Origin: Symsagittifera roscoffensis
Taxonomy: Eukaryota; Xenacoelomorpha; Acoela; Convolutidae
Direction: 5' to 3'
Length of the DNA stretch: 64,000 nucleotides
Assembly: GCF_963678635.1 (NCBI RefSeq)
Contig: NC_087069.1
Span: 48,682,222 to 48,746,221, forward strand
The translations under genes were made by a program, and so were the position numbers. Below are positions 54,295-64,000 of the stretch, piece by piece (position 1 is the stretch's first letter; the number at the start of each line of letters is the position of its first letter). Below the pieces are notes generated by a model. That model was not told the origin of the DNA. It saw only the letters and a list, made by a program, of their open reading frames with translations, and made no database searches.

Positions 54295-55740
54295 GATTAT
54301 AGATGACCCCCAATAATCAATATGCAAAAAAGTCTTTGCCTAACGATCCCTATGTAAAATTAATGATCCCTAATTATCCCAAATTATACTGAATGATCTC
54401 AAGGTGTAAGTTTTGCGCCAAACTTTTTTTCACCCTAAACCTTTTTAAAAAAAAACTTCGCTTAATCCCTAATTAGAATATTTTACCTCATGATCCTTTT
54501 ATGTAGAAAATGATCCCTATGTATAACCGACGGTCACTACTTACAATTAATGATCCCAATAATTGAAAAATGATGGATGATCCCTATGTCTAACTAACGA
54601 CTCCCATGTGTAACTAAAGGTAAAGATCCCTATGTATATATAATGTTTTCTAACAATCTCTATGAACAACCAATGATCCCTGCGTATAGCCAATGATCCT
54701 TGCGTATAACCAATGAACCCTATGCATAAATTCTAACCCCAATGATTCAAAAACGATGTATGGATAAATATCCCTACGTATAACTAATGATCCCTTTTTA
54801 TAAGTAATGATCTCTAATAATCCCTACGTATTACCAAAGATACTTATGATCCCTTCGATGATGCCAAAGATACTTATGATCCCTATGTATAACCAAAGAT
54901 ACTTATGTATAACCAAAGTATGACTAATGATCCCTTCGTATAGCTAATGATCCTTAAATATAAACAATGATCACTATGTATAATTGTTGATCCCAATTAA
55001 TTTTAAACGATGTATGACTAATGATCTCCATAATTACCAATGATGCCTATGAATAACTAATAATCCTATGTGTAAATAGTGGACCGTAAGGCTCCGTATG
55101 TATAACTAACGATCATTGCATATAATTGATGATCCCTAGGTACAACTAATGATCTTTATCCACAACCAATGGTCATTATGTATAACCAATGATCCCTATT
55201 AACACCTAATGATCCCTGCGTTTAACTATTGATCTCTGTTTTTAACTTATGACCATAGCGTATAAGTATTAATCCTTTGTATATCTAATGATCCCTATGT
55301 ATAGTCAAAAATCTCTAGGTTAACTAATGATCCCTAATTACAACTAAAGATTTCTGTCTAAAACTAATAATCCCCGTGTTTAACTAATGATGACATCGCA
55401 TCGCTTTAAATCCTTTTTTATTCCTAGTTGATTCTTTTGTATAAGAATGATACCTACCATAAACTTAAGATGCGTTGTTCAAATTAATGATCACTATGGT
55501 TACCTAATGGTAACCTATTAGCTAAATGTATAAATAATGATCTCTTTTTATAAATAATGATCCATAAATTTGCCAAATAATCGCTTTTGTATATCAAGTG
55601 ATCCCAATGGCAAAATGTAATGTTAATGATCCCTATAAGCAACTAATGGTCTCTATGCAGAACTTTGATCTTTATATCTACCTAAAGATTCTTTATATAT
55701 CAAAGATACCAACATGAAGTTTTGTACCAAGTGATCCCAA
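54295..55740 (+). repeat. Minisatellite with core AATGATCCCTATGTATAAC
   Basis: About 50 imperfect copies of a roughly 20-30-base unit, best seen as TAATGATCCCTATGTATAACT, spread over 1.4 kb. Some units are truncated to ATGATCCC or GTATAAC. No coding potential on the + strand; TAA and TGA recur in every unit. Confidence 0.85.
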
Positions 55741-55800
55741 GGTGAAGCTTTAATGGCAACATAGAGAAAGAAAAACAGGAAAGAGGGAGATGTATGTAGA

Positions 55801-55823
55801 GAGAAGAGAGAGAGAGAGAGAGG
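55801..55823 (+). repeat. GA microsatellite
   Basis: Run of (GA) units directly after the minisatellite, in a wider purine-rich tract (55,760-55,850). Confidence 0.85.
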
Positions 55824-57805
55824 GAAACAAACAAGGAATAGAGAGAGATATATAGCTCCACATGCACCGAGACACAAAACACAAGAATTGCAGAAACTTT
55901 TGATCAAGTATGCTTAAATTTTGTGGGTGAATTAAATGTCTATACGAAAATTCTGTAGATATGTGCTAATGTAAGTCTGAATAAATGCTTGTTTGATTGT
56001 CAAAGTGCAACATTTTTTAGAGTATAAAAGTAAGATTTTATGTACAATATGTGTATTTTGGTGTTTATATACGTATACACTTGAGCGTAAACTGTTAGAA
56101 AGTATGTGCGTTGATGTATGTATGAATTATATTAGGTGTGTGCAGAGTAAAACTATGCATTCATCTAGGTCCTCACCCAATTTTATCATTTGCATGTGTC
56201 TTTTGTCTATAGTTTTTTGTTTTGATGTGATTTGAATCTATGCAAGTATGAATGTACCTTATATCTCTTTATATAGATATCTTTATTTTTTATTGAGTTC
56301 AATTTAAAAATTCTATCGAAGCAATTTAGATACATGACATTAATGGAATTTAATATTGGTGTGGAACAAACGTACATTTTTATATGTAAGTTTTGATCTA
56401 TGAATGAGGTCACGGAAACAATTTCAGACGTGTAACCGGAATCAGAAGACTAACTTCATGTAAAACTCAATGTACAAATTGACCCTTTTCTTCTGAAACA
56501 TTTTGTCAGCCTTGAATAAGAATCAAATTTTTTACATTTTATCATGTTTCAGTCCATTTATGGTATGTCAGATATGTTTGCATATTTGTAAGCTTTTTCC
56601 GTGAGGTGAGTAAAATTTTGTTTGTATGCTCCTGTTTCGTACAACTTCTTGTTTGTTTTTGAATGTGCTTCTTTTTTAAGTCGTTATTAAACTAATTAGA
56701 AACCTGTTCTTATATCTGGAAATGTAACTAAACTAACTCAAATCATTTAAATTTGTCTAGAATACGCAGAGTTCCACTAAATGTTTTGTCAGTACCAACT
56801 TTGTGTCAGATACATAGAAGATTTATATATTGGGTTACGTCTGTATATATGTTCGTATGCGCTTGAATAGGTATGAGAAGTGTTTACATAAGTTTTTCCG
56901 TATCTGTTTCGAAAAAAAGCGTTCAAGGATGTATTTGTTTTTCGCTTAGACATCAAACAAGCTTTTTTTACAATAATTAGAGGAATGACTAACACATACA
57001 ACATACCAGATAATTCATATGTATGTGTGTACTTGTTCGCGTATGTGTATATCGTCATGTTTTTGTACGTATGTTTATGCGTGAGCGATTGTAATTACTG
57101 CGTGTTCGTTTTGTTTGCATGTTTGGTTGTATGTTTTTTGTATCCGAAATGTTCTTTTGTATAGGATGGTATCCATTTATATGCTTAACGAAACCTTTTT
57201 AGACGTTAATTTACCATTTATAGCATGAAAAATAATCCCTAACCAAACTCTATCCTTTTTAATACATATCATTGACTCAAAATGATATCAAAAGAAGAGA
57301 TATAAAAAAAAATTTGTTCCAAGATTTGATGCTGCATGCAAATTTGAGATCAAAACTAACTTTTAAAATCACAATTAAATTGTTGAGCCCGAATTTAAGA
57401 CTAAATTTACCTCTAAATCTCAAATTGGGATAACTTCCGAATGATCATAAATTGTTCTAAACTGAGGTAAAACAAGGATATAGAGGTTTTCAGTAGGACA
57501 CTAGTGTGCAGTTCTCGAGCATTTGCAGTGTACGTTGAGGATAAACTAAAGAACCATATTATTTTTAAAAACATTAACATTTTTGATCATTTTCTTTTAC
57601 ATATTGGCCGAAAATAGCAACTGTCTAATTAATGAATCATAACTTGTATATATTAGTGAATCATAACCGATTCTATAACTTTAAAAGTAGCGAAAAAAAG
57701 AAGCAAAAATCAATTGATGTATCTGTAAAATATCATCCGGCTTCTAAGCTTAATGTTTTACTAAATTTGTTTTTTTTCCGTTTTTGACTGACCATTAAAA
57801 ATTGT
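55824..57805. other. Gene-free TG/TA-rich stretch
   Basis: Rich in GTATGTATG-like words (for example 56,090-56,140 and 57,015-57,140), probably old simple-sequence DNA. Open frames here follow the simple sequence and are not called. Confidence 0.45.
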
Positions 57806-58172
57806 TAAATCAGCGGTGCGGCAAACTCAATTTTGTGTTTCTTAAAAAGTAAGCTTGAATAAATCAGCGAAGCGGAAAAATCATTTTACTGTTTCTTTGA
57901 AAGTGAGCCTGAAATATTGACTAAATCAGTGGTTCTGTTTCTTGTAAAGTAAGTTTGACTAAATCAGCAAAGCCGAAAAATCAATTAGCTGTTTCTTCAG
58001 AAGTGTGCTTGAAAGCTTGACTAAATCAGCGGTGCGGATAACTCAATTTTCAGTTTCTTAAAAAGTAAACTTGACGAATTCAGCAAGGCGAAAAATCATT
58101 TAGCTGTTTCTTCAAAAGTGTGCTTGAAAGCTTGACTAAATCAGCGGTGTGGAAAGTGTAATTAGATGTTTC
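57806..58172 (+). repeat. Tandem repeat with alternating unit types
   Basis: Units begin (GACT)AAATCAGCGGTGCGG or AAATCAGCAAAGCGG and contain CTGTTTCTT(A/C)AAAAGT followed by GCTTGA. Unit length is about 50-65 bases; six or seven units. The GGTGCGG and AA(A)GC(G)G types tend to alternate, suggesting a two-unit higher-order repeat. Confidence 0.75.
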
Positions 58173-58867
58173 TTTAATTTACGGAGTTACTGTTCCATCA
58201 GCGAAAAGTGAAGTTGATAAAGGTTGAAAAGTAGTTGAAAACGTTAAATATTTTCTTTTCTACATCCGCTCTGGTAAGAAAAAAATTTTTTTACTCAACT
58301 TATATCAATTTGAACCAAGTTTCTCATTTGGCTATGCTTTGTACAAAACTGTTCATTCAAAAACTGATCCTTTTATTGAATCTTTGACCAATATTTCGAA
58401 ACCAACTTGATTTTCTTACATTTTAATGGTCCCATGTTCTCCTAAACCAACCGCATCACAGTTCGACAATCCATAAAACTTTAAAAAGTCATACAGTTGC
58501 GGATAAAAATAAACGGAATTTCGGGTTATTTCTCCCAAAAATCAGTTTTGAAGAAAAACTTTGGTCAGCATGAATTGCAAAATTGAGCAGAAAAAAAGTT
58601 TAGACCGAGAACAAATACGTAAATGAAGAGAAATTTCTCAGAGGTTTCCTTTATGGAGTTTTTAAAATTTGTTTTTAAAGATTTACCAGTTTCTTAATGG
58701 TCTAAAACTTCCTGGTTTCACCGTCTGCGTCAAGTTTCACAATAAAAATTGCAATGCTTCGAATAAACGGATCGAAAATTTGTTTCATGAAAACTGAAAT
58801 ACTCTAAGCTAAAAACGGAATTATTCACAATCAAGGACTTTTTTGTTCCGACTTTCGATACGAAAGT
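58173..58867. other. Gene-free stretch
   Basis: Nothing supported. Confidence 0.4.
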
Positions 58868-59892
58868 AACGGAATCTTTGTGCTCGGGGTGTGTTTTTTT
58901 TTTCTTCAGACAAATTTCGATTTTTTAACTAGCCATTTGTGACGGAAGTTTTTTACATTTCACCTGTGATCATTTTTCGTAAAGTTACAGGGGTTTGAAA
59001 ATTGCCATTTTGGCCAATTTGGGACAATTAACGCGCGATATATTTCGCGTTATTAACGCGTAAGCGGAAAGTTATTACTTCTTAGAAATTGTCCCAAATT
59101 GGTTAAAAGAAGCTTATTTGCCATATTTGGTTTGTTACAAATCTATCCTTTCGTACTTTATATGGCGTTCGGGGGGATAATTTTCATAAAAAATTTCAAA
59201 TTTTAGAAAATAAAACTGATTTTGTTTTATTTCATTGAATTTTTGATGTTATTACAGCTCCATAAACCTTAAAAGGCAGTCGGAACATTCAGGGCTTCGC
59301 CCTGATACGAGCAGTCTTTTTTACTTTTTGGATCTGTTTTTTTTTTACAAATTCACGCATCTATTCAAATATAAAAATGAACAAGACTGCTCGTTTCAGG
59401 GCAAAGCCCTGATTGTTCTGACTGCCTTTTAAGGTTTTTAGTGCAGTAAAAATATTAAAAAAATCAAAGAAGAAAAACAAAATCAGTTTTTTTTCTCTAA
59501 AATTTGGAATTTTTTGTGAAAATCAACCCCCCACACGTCATACAAAGTACAAAAGGATAGATTTCGCTCCTTGTAGCAAACCAATTATGGCACATAAGCT
59601 TCTTTTAACCAATTTGGAACAATTTCTAAGACGGATTAACTCACCTCTTACGCGTTATTAGCGCGAAATTTATCGCGCGTTAATTGTCCCAAATTGGTAG
59701 AAATGGCAATCTTTAAACCGCTGTAACTTTACAAAAAATGATCACAGAAGAAATATCTTTTCAATTTTGAGCTTAGGACAACAATAACTTTTGAATGATG
59801 TAAAAAAAAATCCGTCAAAAATGGCTAGTTAAAAAGTCGAAAATTGTCCGGAGAAAAAAAAAACCACCACGAGCAAAAATATTCCGTCACTT
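58868..59892. repeat. Long foldback element, copy 1 (arms of about 450-500 bases)
   Basis: The left arm (58,868-59,312) is the inverted image of the right arm (59,388-59,892) with moderate divergence. Matched landmarks are GGAAT..TTTGTGCTCG, AACTAGCCATTT, GTGATCATTTTT, CCAATTTGGGACAATTAACG, the CpG-rich AACGCGCGATA..TTCGCGTTA, and AAGGCAGTCGGAACATTCAG. The central loop is about 75 bases. CAGGGCTTCGCCCTG beside the loop is itself a hairpin. No coding region supported. Confidence 0.8.
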
Positions 59893-60390
59893 GCGCATCG
59901 ATCCGGTCGCTTGAAAATACTTGTCGTCGCAGAAATTTTCCTGAATAGAAATTCGTTTTTCTGCATCGAGTATATTTTATTTAAAATTGATGAAACTGCT
60001 CTATTAGACAAAAAACCTTGTTGAGTTCAGTGTATAAGATTTAACCAAATACACTATTATTTGAATGCAACGCCTCGTACGCCATGTTTCGGTTAATTTT
60101 CAAATAATGGTGTAAAAGGAGCAAAAATTTGACAGAAAAAAATCGATTGTGTATCGAACTCTAACCCGATTGTAAAAAATTATGTAATCGTGTTTCCTGA
60201 TTTTGTCTCCCTCCTAACGTTTCTTTTGATTGACTTGCTTTTAAAATATTTACCGAAGTCTTTAAGAGTTATCGCCATTTTTTATTATTTTTTTATTGGT
60301 TAGCTTACATCTGGAAATAAGGATCGTCATTTTTTTTCTTTTAAGAATATCAGCCTAAAAAACTCAGTCAATCTTAGTTTTTTTCTGCAG
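59893..60390. other. Upstream region or intron of the zinc-ribbon gene
   Basis: Ends in a strong polypyrimidine tract and acceptor (TTTTTTTCTGCAG at 60,378-60,390). A first exon has not been found; no good signal or start plus donor pair was recognised. Confidence 0.4.
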
Positions 60391-60862
60391 GTTTATTCTG
60401 ACGCATTCTACGAGCAGTTATTTGGACCAGGACTATAATTGCAGCCGCAGCGAGGATCATGTTATTACACTCGATGTAGCTGAAAAAAGCGTTAGATTTG
60501 AAACGTTTACAGTTTATTACGAGTTCAAATGTCCAAGTTGCGGTTTTGTCAACCAGCTACTTAGTTTCAAACAGGAACCATCAACAGAAGTGAAGACCTT
60601 TCTATGCCAAAGATGTCACGGCTACTTTTTGTTGACAGAGGAGAAAACATTCAATTATCTAAGCGTGCAGGCACTCTACACTCGAATTTCTGGCCCGCAA
60701 CCGATAAGAAAGACTATCAACATTCCTTTGAGTTTTATAGTCGGTTGGGAGTTGTCCAACGAGGAAGAAATTATACGTTTTCTGTTACCTAAGAAGTTTA
60801 TGGTAATTTTATTGGAACAAGATGGCGCAGAAACTGTCAAAGATATTAGAATTGAAAACTGA
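60391..60862 (+). CDS. Zinc-ribbon protein, last exon, unrecognised family
   Basis: The frame is open from the splice acceptor at 60,390 and has no ATG, so this is an internal or last exon. Counting from the TTG at 60,422, Cys37/Cys40 (KCPSCGF) and Cys62/Cys65 (CQRCHGYFLLT) form two CxxC pairs 21 residues apart, a zinc-ribbon layout. The C-terminal 75 residues have mixed strand-like character (INIPLSFIVGWELSNEEEI, RFLL) and end before a TGA. The broken gene copy at 2.6 kb shares all these features, which supports real coding constraint. Zinc ribbons bind nucleic acid or protein; nothing in the context shows which. Confidence 0.6.
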
Positions 60863-61743
60863 CTGCCTTAATGCAAGCATATCGAGGTCTGCTTCATTTC
60901 TCATACTTCAACTTTTGATTTTTAGAATTATCAATAGTATTATCAAGAGAAAAAGCTCAGATTTATACGGCAAGTTCTTTTGTAGCTACTTTCATATCTC
61001 ATTGAATTTTACAAACAGTTTCAATCGAAAGTAAACTGTTAAAATGTTTATTACGGAGTTCAAACACTCAAGAAAAGTTTAGCTAACATTCAAAATCTCT
61101 AAAACTCAAAATCTCTTAATATTAAATTTTCGAAATCATAATGTTTACAGACAAGCACATGTCAAGGTATGGTTGTCTGTTTCACTGAATTAAACTTTTT
61201 GTTTCAATGCTTTTTATAATTATCACTATCATATGTTTATGAAATGTTTTTTTTTTTGGAGCAACTGATTTTATCATTGAATGTTTTTACTATGAAGTTA
61301 CTCATTTTATATCCATATTATCCTTTTTAACCATAACTTAGTGTTTCAAACGTTAGTTGTAAAACTTCTCATAAAAATCCATACTGTGTAAAATAGCTTA
61401 TACCTTTATTGCATTCAATTCTATTGGAAAATTATATTTGAATTAAAATCATACCGTTATAAATCTTCTTGTTGTCTTTTTTATGGAAGTGAATGCATAC
61501 TATTCAAGGGTAATTGATTCATAAATAACTAAAAACGGGAAATTTTAATGGCAAGCCAGTGGTCTTCGATAGTTGTTAGACCAGAAAGATAACTTTTTTG
61601 TTAGGTTTAGCTAAATTTAACCCCACAAAAATTATCAGCAAAAAAACTGATTGTGAGTTGGGTGATTTATTTTTTTTTGGTCAGAAAGTTTTTTGTAGTC
61701 AAGAAGATACTTTTTTTCAGACAATGTATTTGAAAAATACAGC
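60863..61743. other. 3' flank of the zinc-ribbon gene
   Basis: AT-rich, with several AATAAA-like words possible but none decisive. No other feature supported. Confidence 0.4.
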
Positions 61744-62735
61744 TTTTGTTCCGACTTTCGATACTTAAGTAACGGAATATTTGTGCTCGGGGTGGGTTTT
61801 TTTTCTTCAGACAAATTTCGACTTTTTAACTAGCCATTTTTGACGGAATTTTTAAAAATCATTCGAAAGGTATTGTTGTCTTGAGCTTAAATTTAAAAAG
61901 ATATTTCAACTGTGATCATTTTTCGTAAAGTTATGAGGGTTTAAAGATTGCCATTTTGACCATTTTGACCAATTTGGGACAATCAACGCGCGATATAATT
62001 CGCGCTATTAACGCGTAAGCGGAGAATTAATCCGTCTTATAAATCTTTCCAAATTGGTTGAACGAAGCTTATTTGCCGTAATTGAATTGTTACAAGGAAC
62101 AAAATCTCTCTTTTTGTACTTTATATGGCGTGTGGGGGGACAATTTTCATAAAAAAATTCAAATTAAAAAAAAAAAAATTTCGTTTTATTTTATTTCATT
62201 TAATTTTTTTAACGTTCTTACTGCTGCTCCATAAATCTTAAAGGCAGTCGGAACATTCAGGGTTTTGCCCTGATACGAGCAGTTTTGTTCGATTTGGAAC
62301 TCTAGTCACCGGAATGTACTCGTCCATAGCTCTCAAGAAAATTTCGAAAGTGTTCGATAGTTTTTTTTTTTAAAATGGCGTTACTTTGAACTATCTGAAA
62401 CTGAAAATCTCGGAAAATAATATTTAAAATGAATACATTCCACCAGCTCAGTTAACCGGTTTTGAAAATTTATCCGAAAAGGAACCCTGGGGTGACAAAA
62501 CTACTACTCAATCAATTTCACACTCGTGATGCAAGTATTTCACAATCTGTTAAGTTGTCTGATAACTCTACGACTCCAAGACTTGTCAAACTTAAAGTGA
62601 GCGACTAGGTTTTTCTCTCCATTAAGTTTGGTTATAATTTGTTCATAATTATTTCTAATTAAAACAACACTGTTCGTATCAGGTCAAAGCCTTGAATATT
62701 CCAATTGCCTTTGAAGATCTTTGGAGCAGTAAGTA
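61744..62735. repeat. Long foldback element, copy 2 (right arm mostly lost)
   Basis: 61,744-62,285 matches the left arm of copy 1 from TTGTTCCGACTTTCGATAC to CTGATACGAGCAGT. A short right-arm remnant lies at about 62,670-62,735 (CTGTTCGTATCAGGTCAAAG, then GGAGCAGTAA). About 385 bases of unrelated sequence replace the loop. Copy 2 also retains sequence before AACTAGCC that the copy 1 right arm has and the copy 1 left arm lacks. Confidence 0.7.
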
Positions 62736-63249
62736 GTATTGTATCATGTCCCGGATTCTAAGGGGGGGTCCTTCCTAAGGGGGGGTCCTCACGTAAAGCA
62801 AAGTCCTAGGAAAGGAGTCCTTAATTTTTTGGAGGACCCACATCCTAGGATTTTGTGAACGAAAGAAATTTTCCACCCAAAAAGCAGAAGAACCCCTACT
62901 TAGGATCTTGCTAAGTTTAGCTTAACAACAAAGGACACGATACAAAATTCTTTCTAATTTCAAAATTTGGGGTCCTATCTATTGGTCCTGGTTAATTATA
63001 TGAATCATATTAATTGTTATATTTGTTTAGGGCAAATGAACTTTTGACCTAGTTGAAATTTGTTAGTGAACGGGGAATTGACTTTTATGGTATATAATAA
63101 AAAATCGCCGGCCTTTTTGGCAGCGTAGCTTAACTGTTGGCAGCAGTAAACGAATTCCTTAAGTTGACCTCAATTTTATGGTGAAGAGGCAGTGAATTGA
63201 AATTACTCTCCAAAGGCGGCGGCGGCCGTTTCTGGGCAAAACATACCAA
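62736..63249. other. Spacer with GGGGGGGTCC repeats
   Basis: TAAGGGGGGGTCC occurs twice in tandem near 62,760-62,790 and a complementary GGAGGACCC-type word follows at about 62,830. A GC-rich GGCGGCGGCGGCC lies at 63,217. No coding region supported. Confidence 0.4.
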
Positions 63250-63885
63250 ATGATAAATTTGTCAAATTTTGAAATAAGAAAAATGAATTTAGAGGGAACT
63301 TGGTGTACTGAAGATTTTGATAATGATTATTTACAATTAAGAGTGTTTTCAACCGCAGAAAAAAACTCATTTTTCGAATTTTGTAATGAACGCTACGTCG
63401 TCTTCCTCGAAAGGGCAAAGGAAATTTCAAAGAAAGAATACGAGTTGATTTTCATAGAACAATTTTATTTGAGTGAGCTTCAACAAATCTCTTGATGCAT
63501 TTCTAAAAAACAAAAGTATGGTACTGTGAGCGATTTGAATATTGCTGATTATGAAAACGTATTCGACTATTCGTTTGATTTTAACTCAATATGGGTTGAT
63601 AAAGACTTGGAGAGAAAAATCCGTCTATGTTTCAACAAGCTATCAAATTACATAAAACTTTCGGAGGTTTATTTAATTATTTACCAACTTTATCTTAATG
63701 CTGCTAAATGGTATTTGCGAGGTCACTTTTATTTCCACTGGCTTGAAATTTATCAGCTTGGAGAGGTGTTGGAAAACAAAACAAGGAAATTGCAAAAAAG
63801 AAGAGTAACTCCTATTGATTTGAAAATAATTCACAAAATTTATACGTCTCTGAAACAAACTTATCCTGATAATTTTTTTTATTAA
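63250..63885 (+). CDS. Unrecognised protein with one in-frame TGA
   Basis: From the ATG at 63,250 the frame runs 81 codons to a TGA at 63,493, then continues open in the same frame to a TAA at 63,883, about 211 codons in total. Composition before and after the TGA is alike: rich in Glu, Lys, Asn, Tyr, Phe and Leu, with helical segments (ERAKEISKKEYELIFIEQFYL; later LSEVYLIIYQLYLNAAKWYL). No domain, signal peptide or membrane span is recognised. The TGA may be a disabling mutation, a short unspliced intron nearby, or readthrough. Alternatively these are two chance frames, though the joint length makes that less likely. Confidence 0.4.
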
Positions 63886-64000
63886 TTTAAATAAAATTTT
63901 TTCCCAGATTTTAAAAAAAATATTTTCACAAGAATCAGATTTTCTCAAAAAATCGCAACTTTTTAAGCGTCTAATCTCATTGGTTGGGTTAAAATTGTTT
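63886..64000. other. Window end, no feature
   Basis: AT-rich sequence following the preceding stop; too short to interpret. Confidence 0.4.

Noticed and set aside
55653-55907. Ser/Leu-rich - strand frame
   Set aside because: It is the translation of the GA microsatellite and surrounding purine tract.

Overview
The window is AT-rich nuclear DNA of an animal, most likely an invertebrate. The evidence is BEL/Pao retroelement relics (a superfamily known only from metazoans), a secreted PAN/apple plus thrombospondin-type-1 protein, splice sites with polypyrimidine tracts, and a retrovirus-like Ty3/Gypsy element with an envelope gene. I see no tRNA, rRNA, CRISPR array or operon. Host genes are few and short; most recognisable sequence is mobile or repetitive.

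Layout. 1-676: edge fragment of a Ty3/Gypsy gag. 1.8-3.1 kb: a doubtful Cys-rich reading frame (- strand) and a frameshifted zinc-ribbon gene copy. 3.7-6.2 kb: two inverted-repeat elements. 7.0-7.6 kb: a decayed possible ISXO2/Merlin-like transposase piece. 7.69-25.56 kb: one very large Ty3/Gypsy element, in order: 5' leader, basic pre-gag frame, long P/N/Q-rich frame, gag, protease, RT/RNase H, integrase, two small membrane frames, a P/S-rich frame, env, and a further unrecognised frame behind env. About a dozen stops and frame changes interrupt it. 25.8-29.8 kb: a nearly perfect tandem duplication with a 1985-base unit. 29.9-32.8 kb: palindromic and CpG-rich satellite-bearing elements. 33.6-35.8 kb: a Ty1/Copia relic. 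35.8-41.1 kb: repeats, including a MITE-like element with a perfect 42-base palindrome. 41.6-44.2 kb: two genes for small secreted proteins, one with a predicted intron. 46.9-52.2 kb: BEL/Pao relics, a 2.2-2.3 kb segment present twice. 54.3-58.2 kb: minisatellites. 58.9-59.9 and 61.7-62.7 kb: two long foldback elements flanking an intact-looking zinc-ribbon exon, the paralogue of the broken copy at 2.6 kb. 63.2-63.9 kb: an unrecognised coding region with one in-frame TGA.

How parts work together. In the large element, the Gag capsid and zinc knuckle, DSG protease, YLDD reverse transcriptase, RNase H and HHCC/DDE integrase with GPY/F tail form a standard replication set. The env reading frames would add a membrane glycoprotein. 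The frames before gag, between pol and env, and after env are the least explained part of the window and the best candidate for something undescribed. A second gag copy at the window edge has a sense codon where the main copy has a stop, so at least that interruption is decay.
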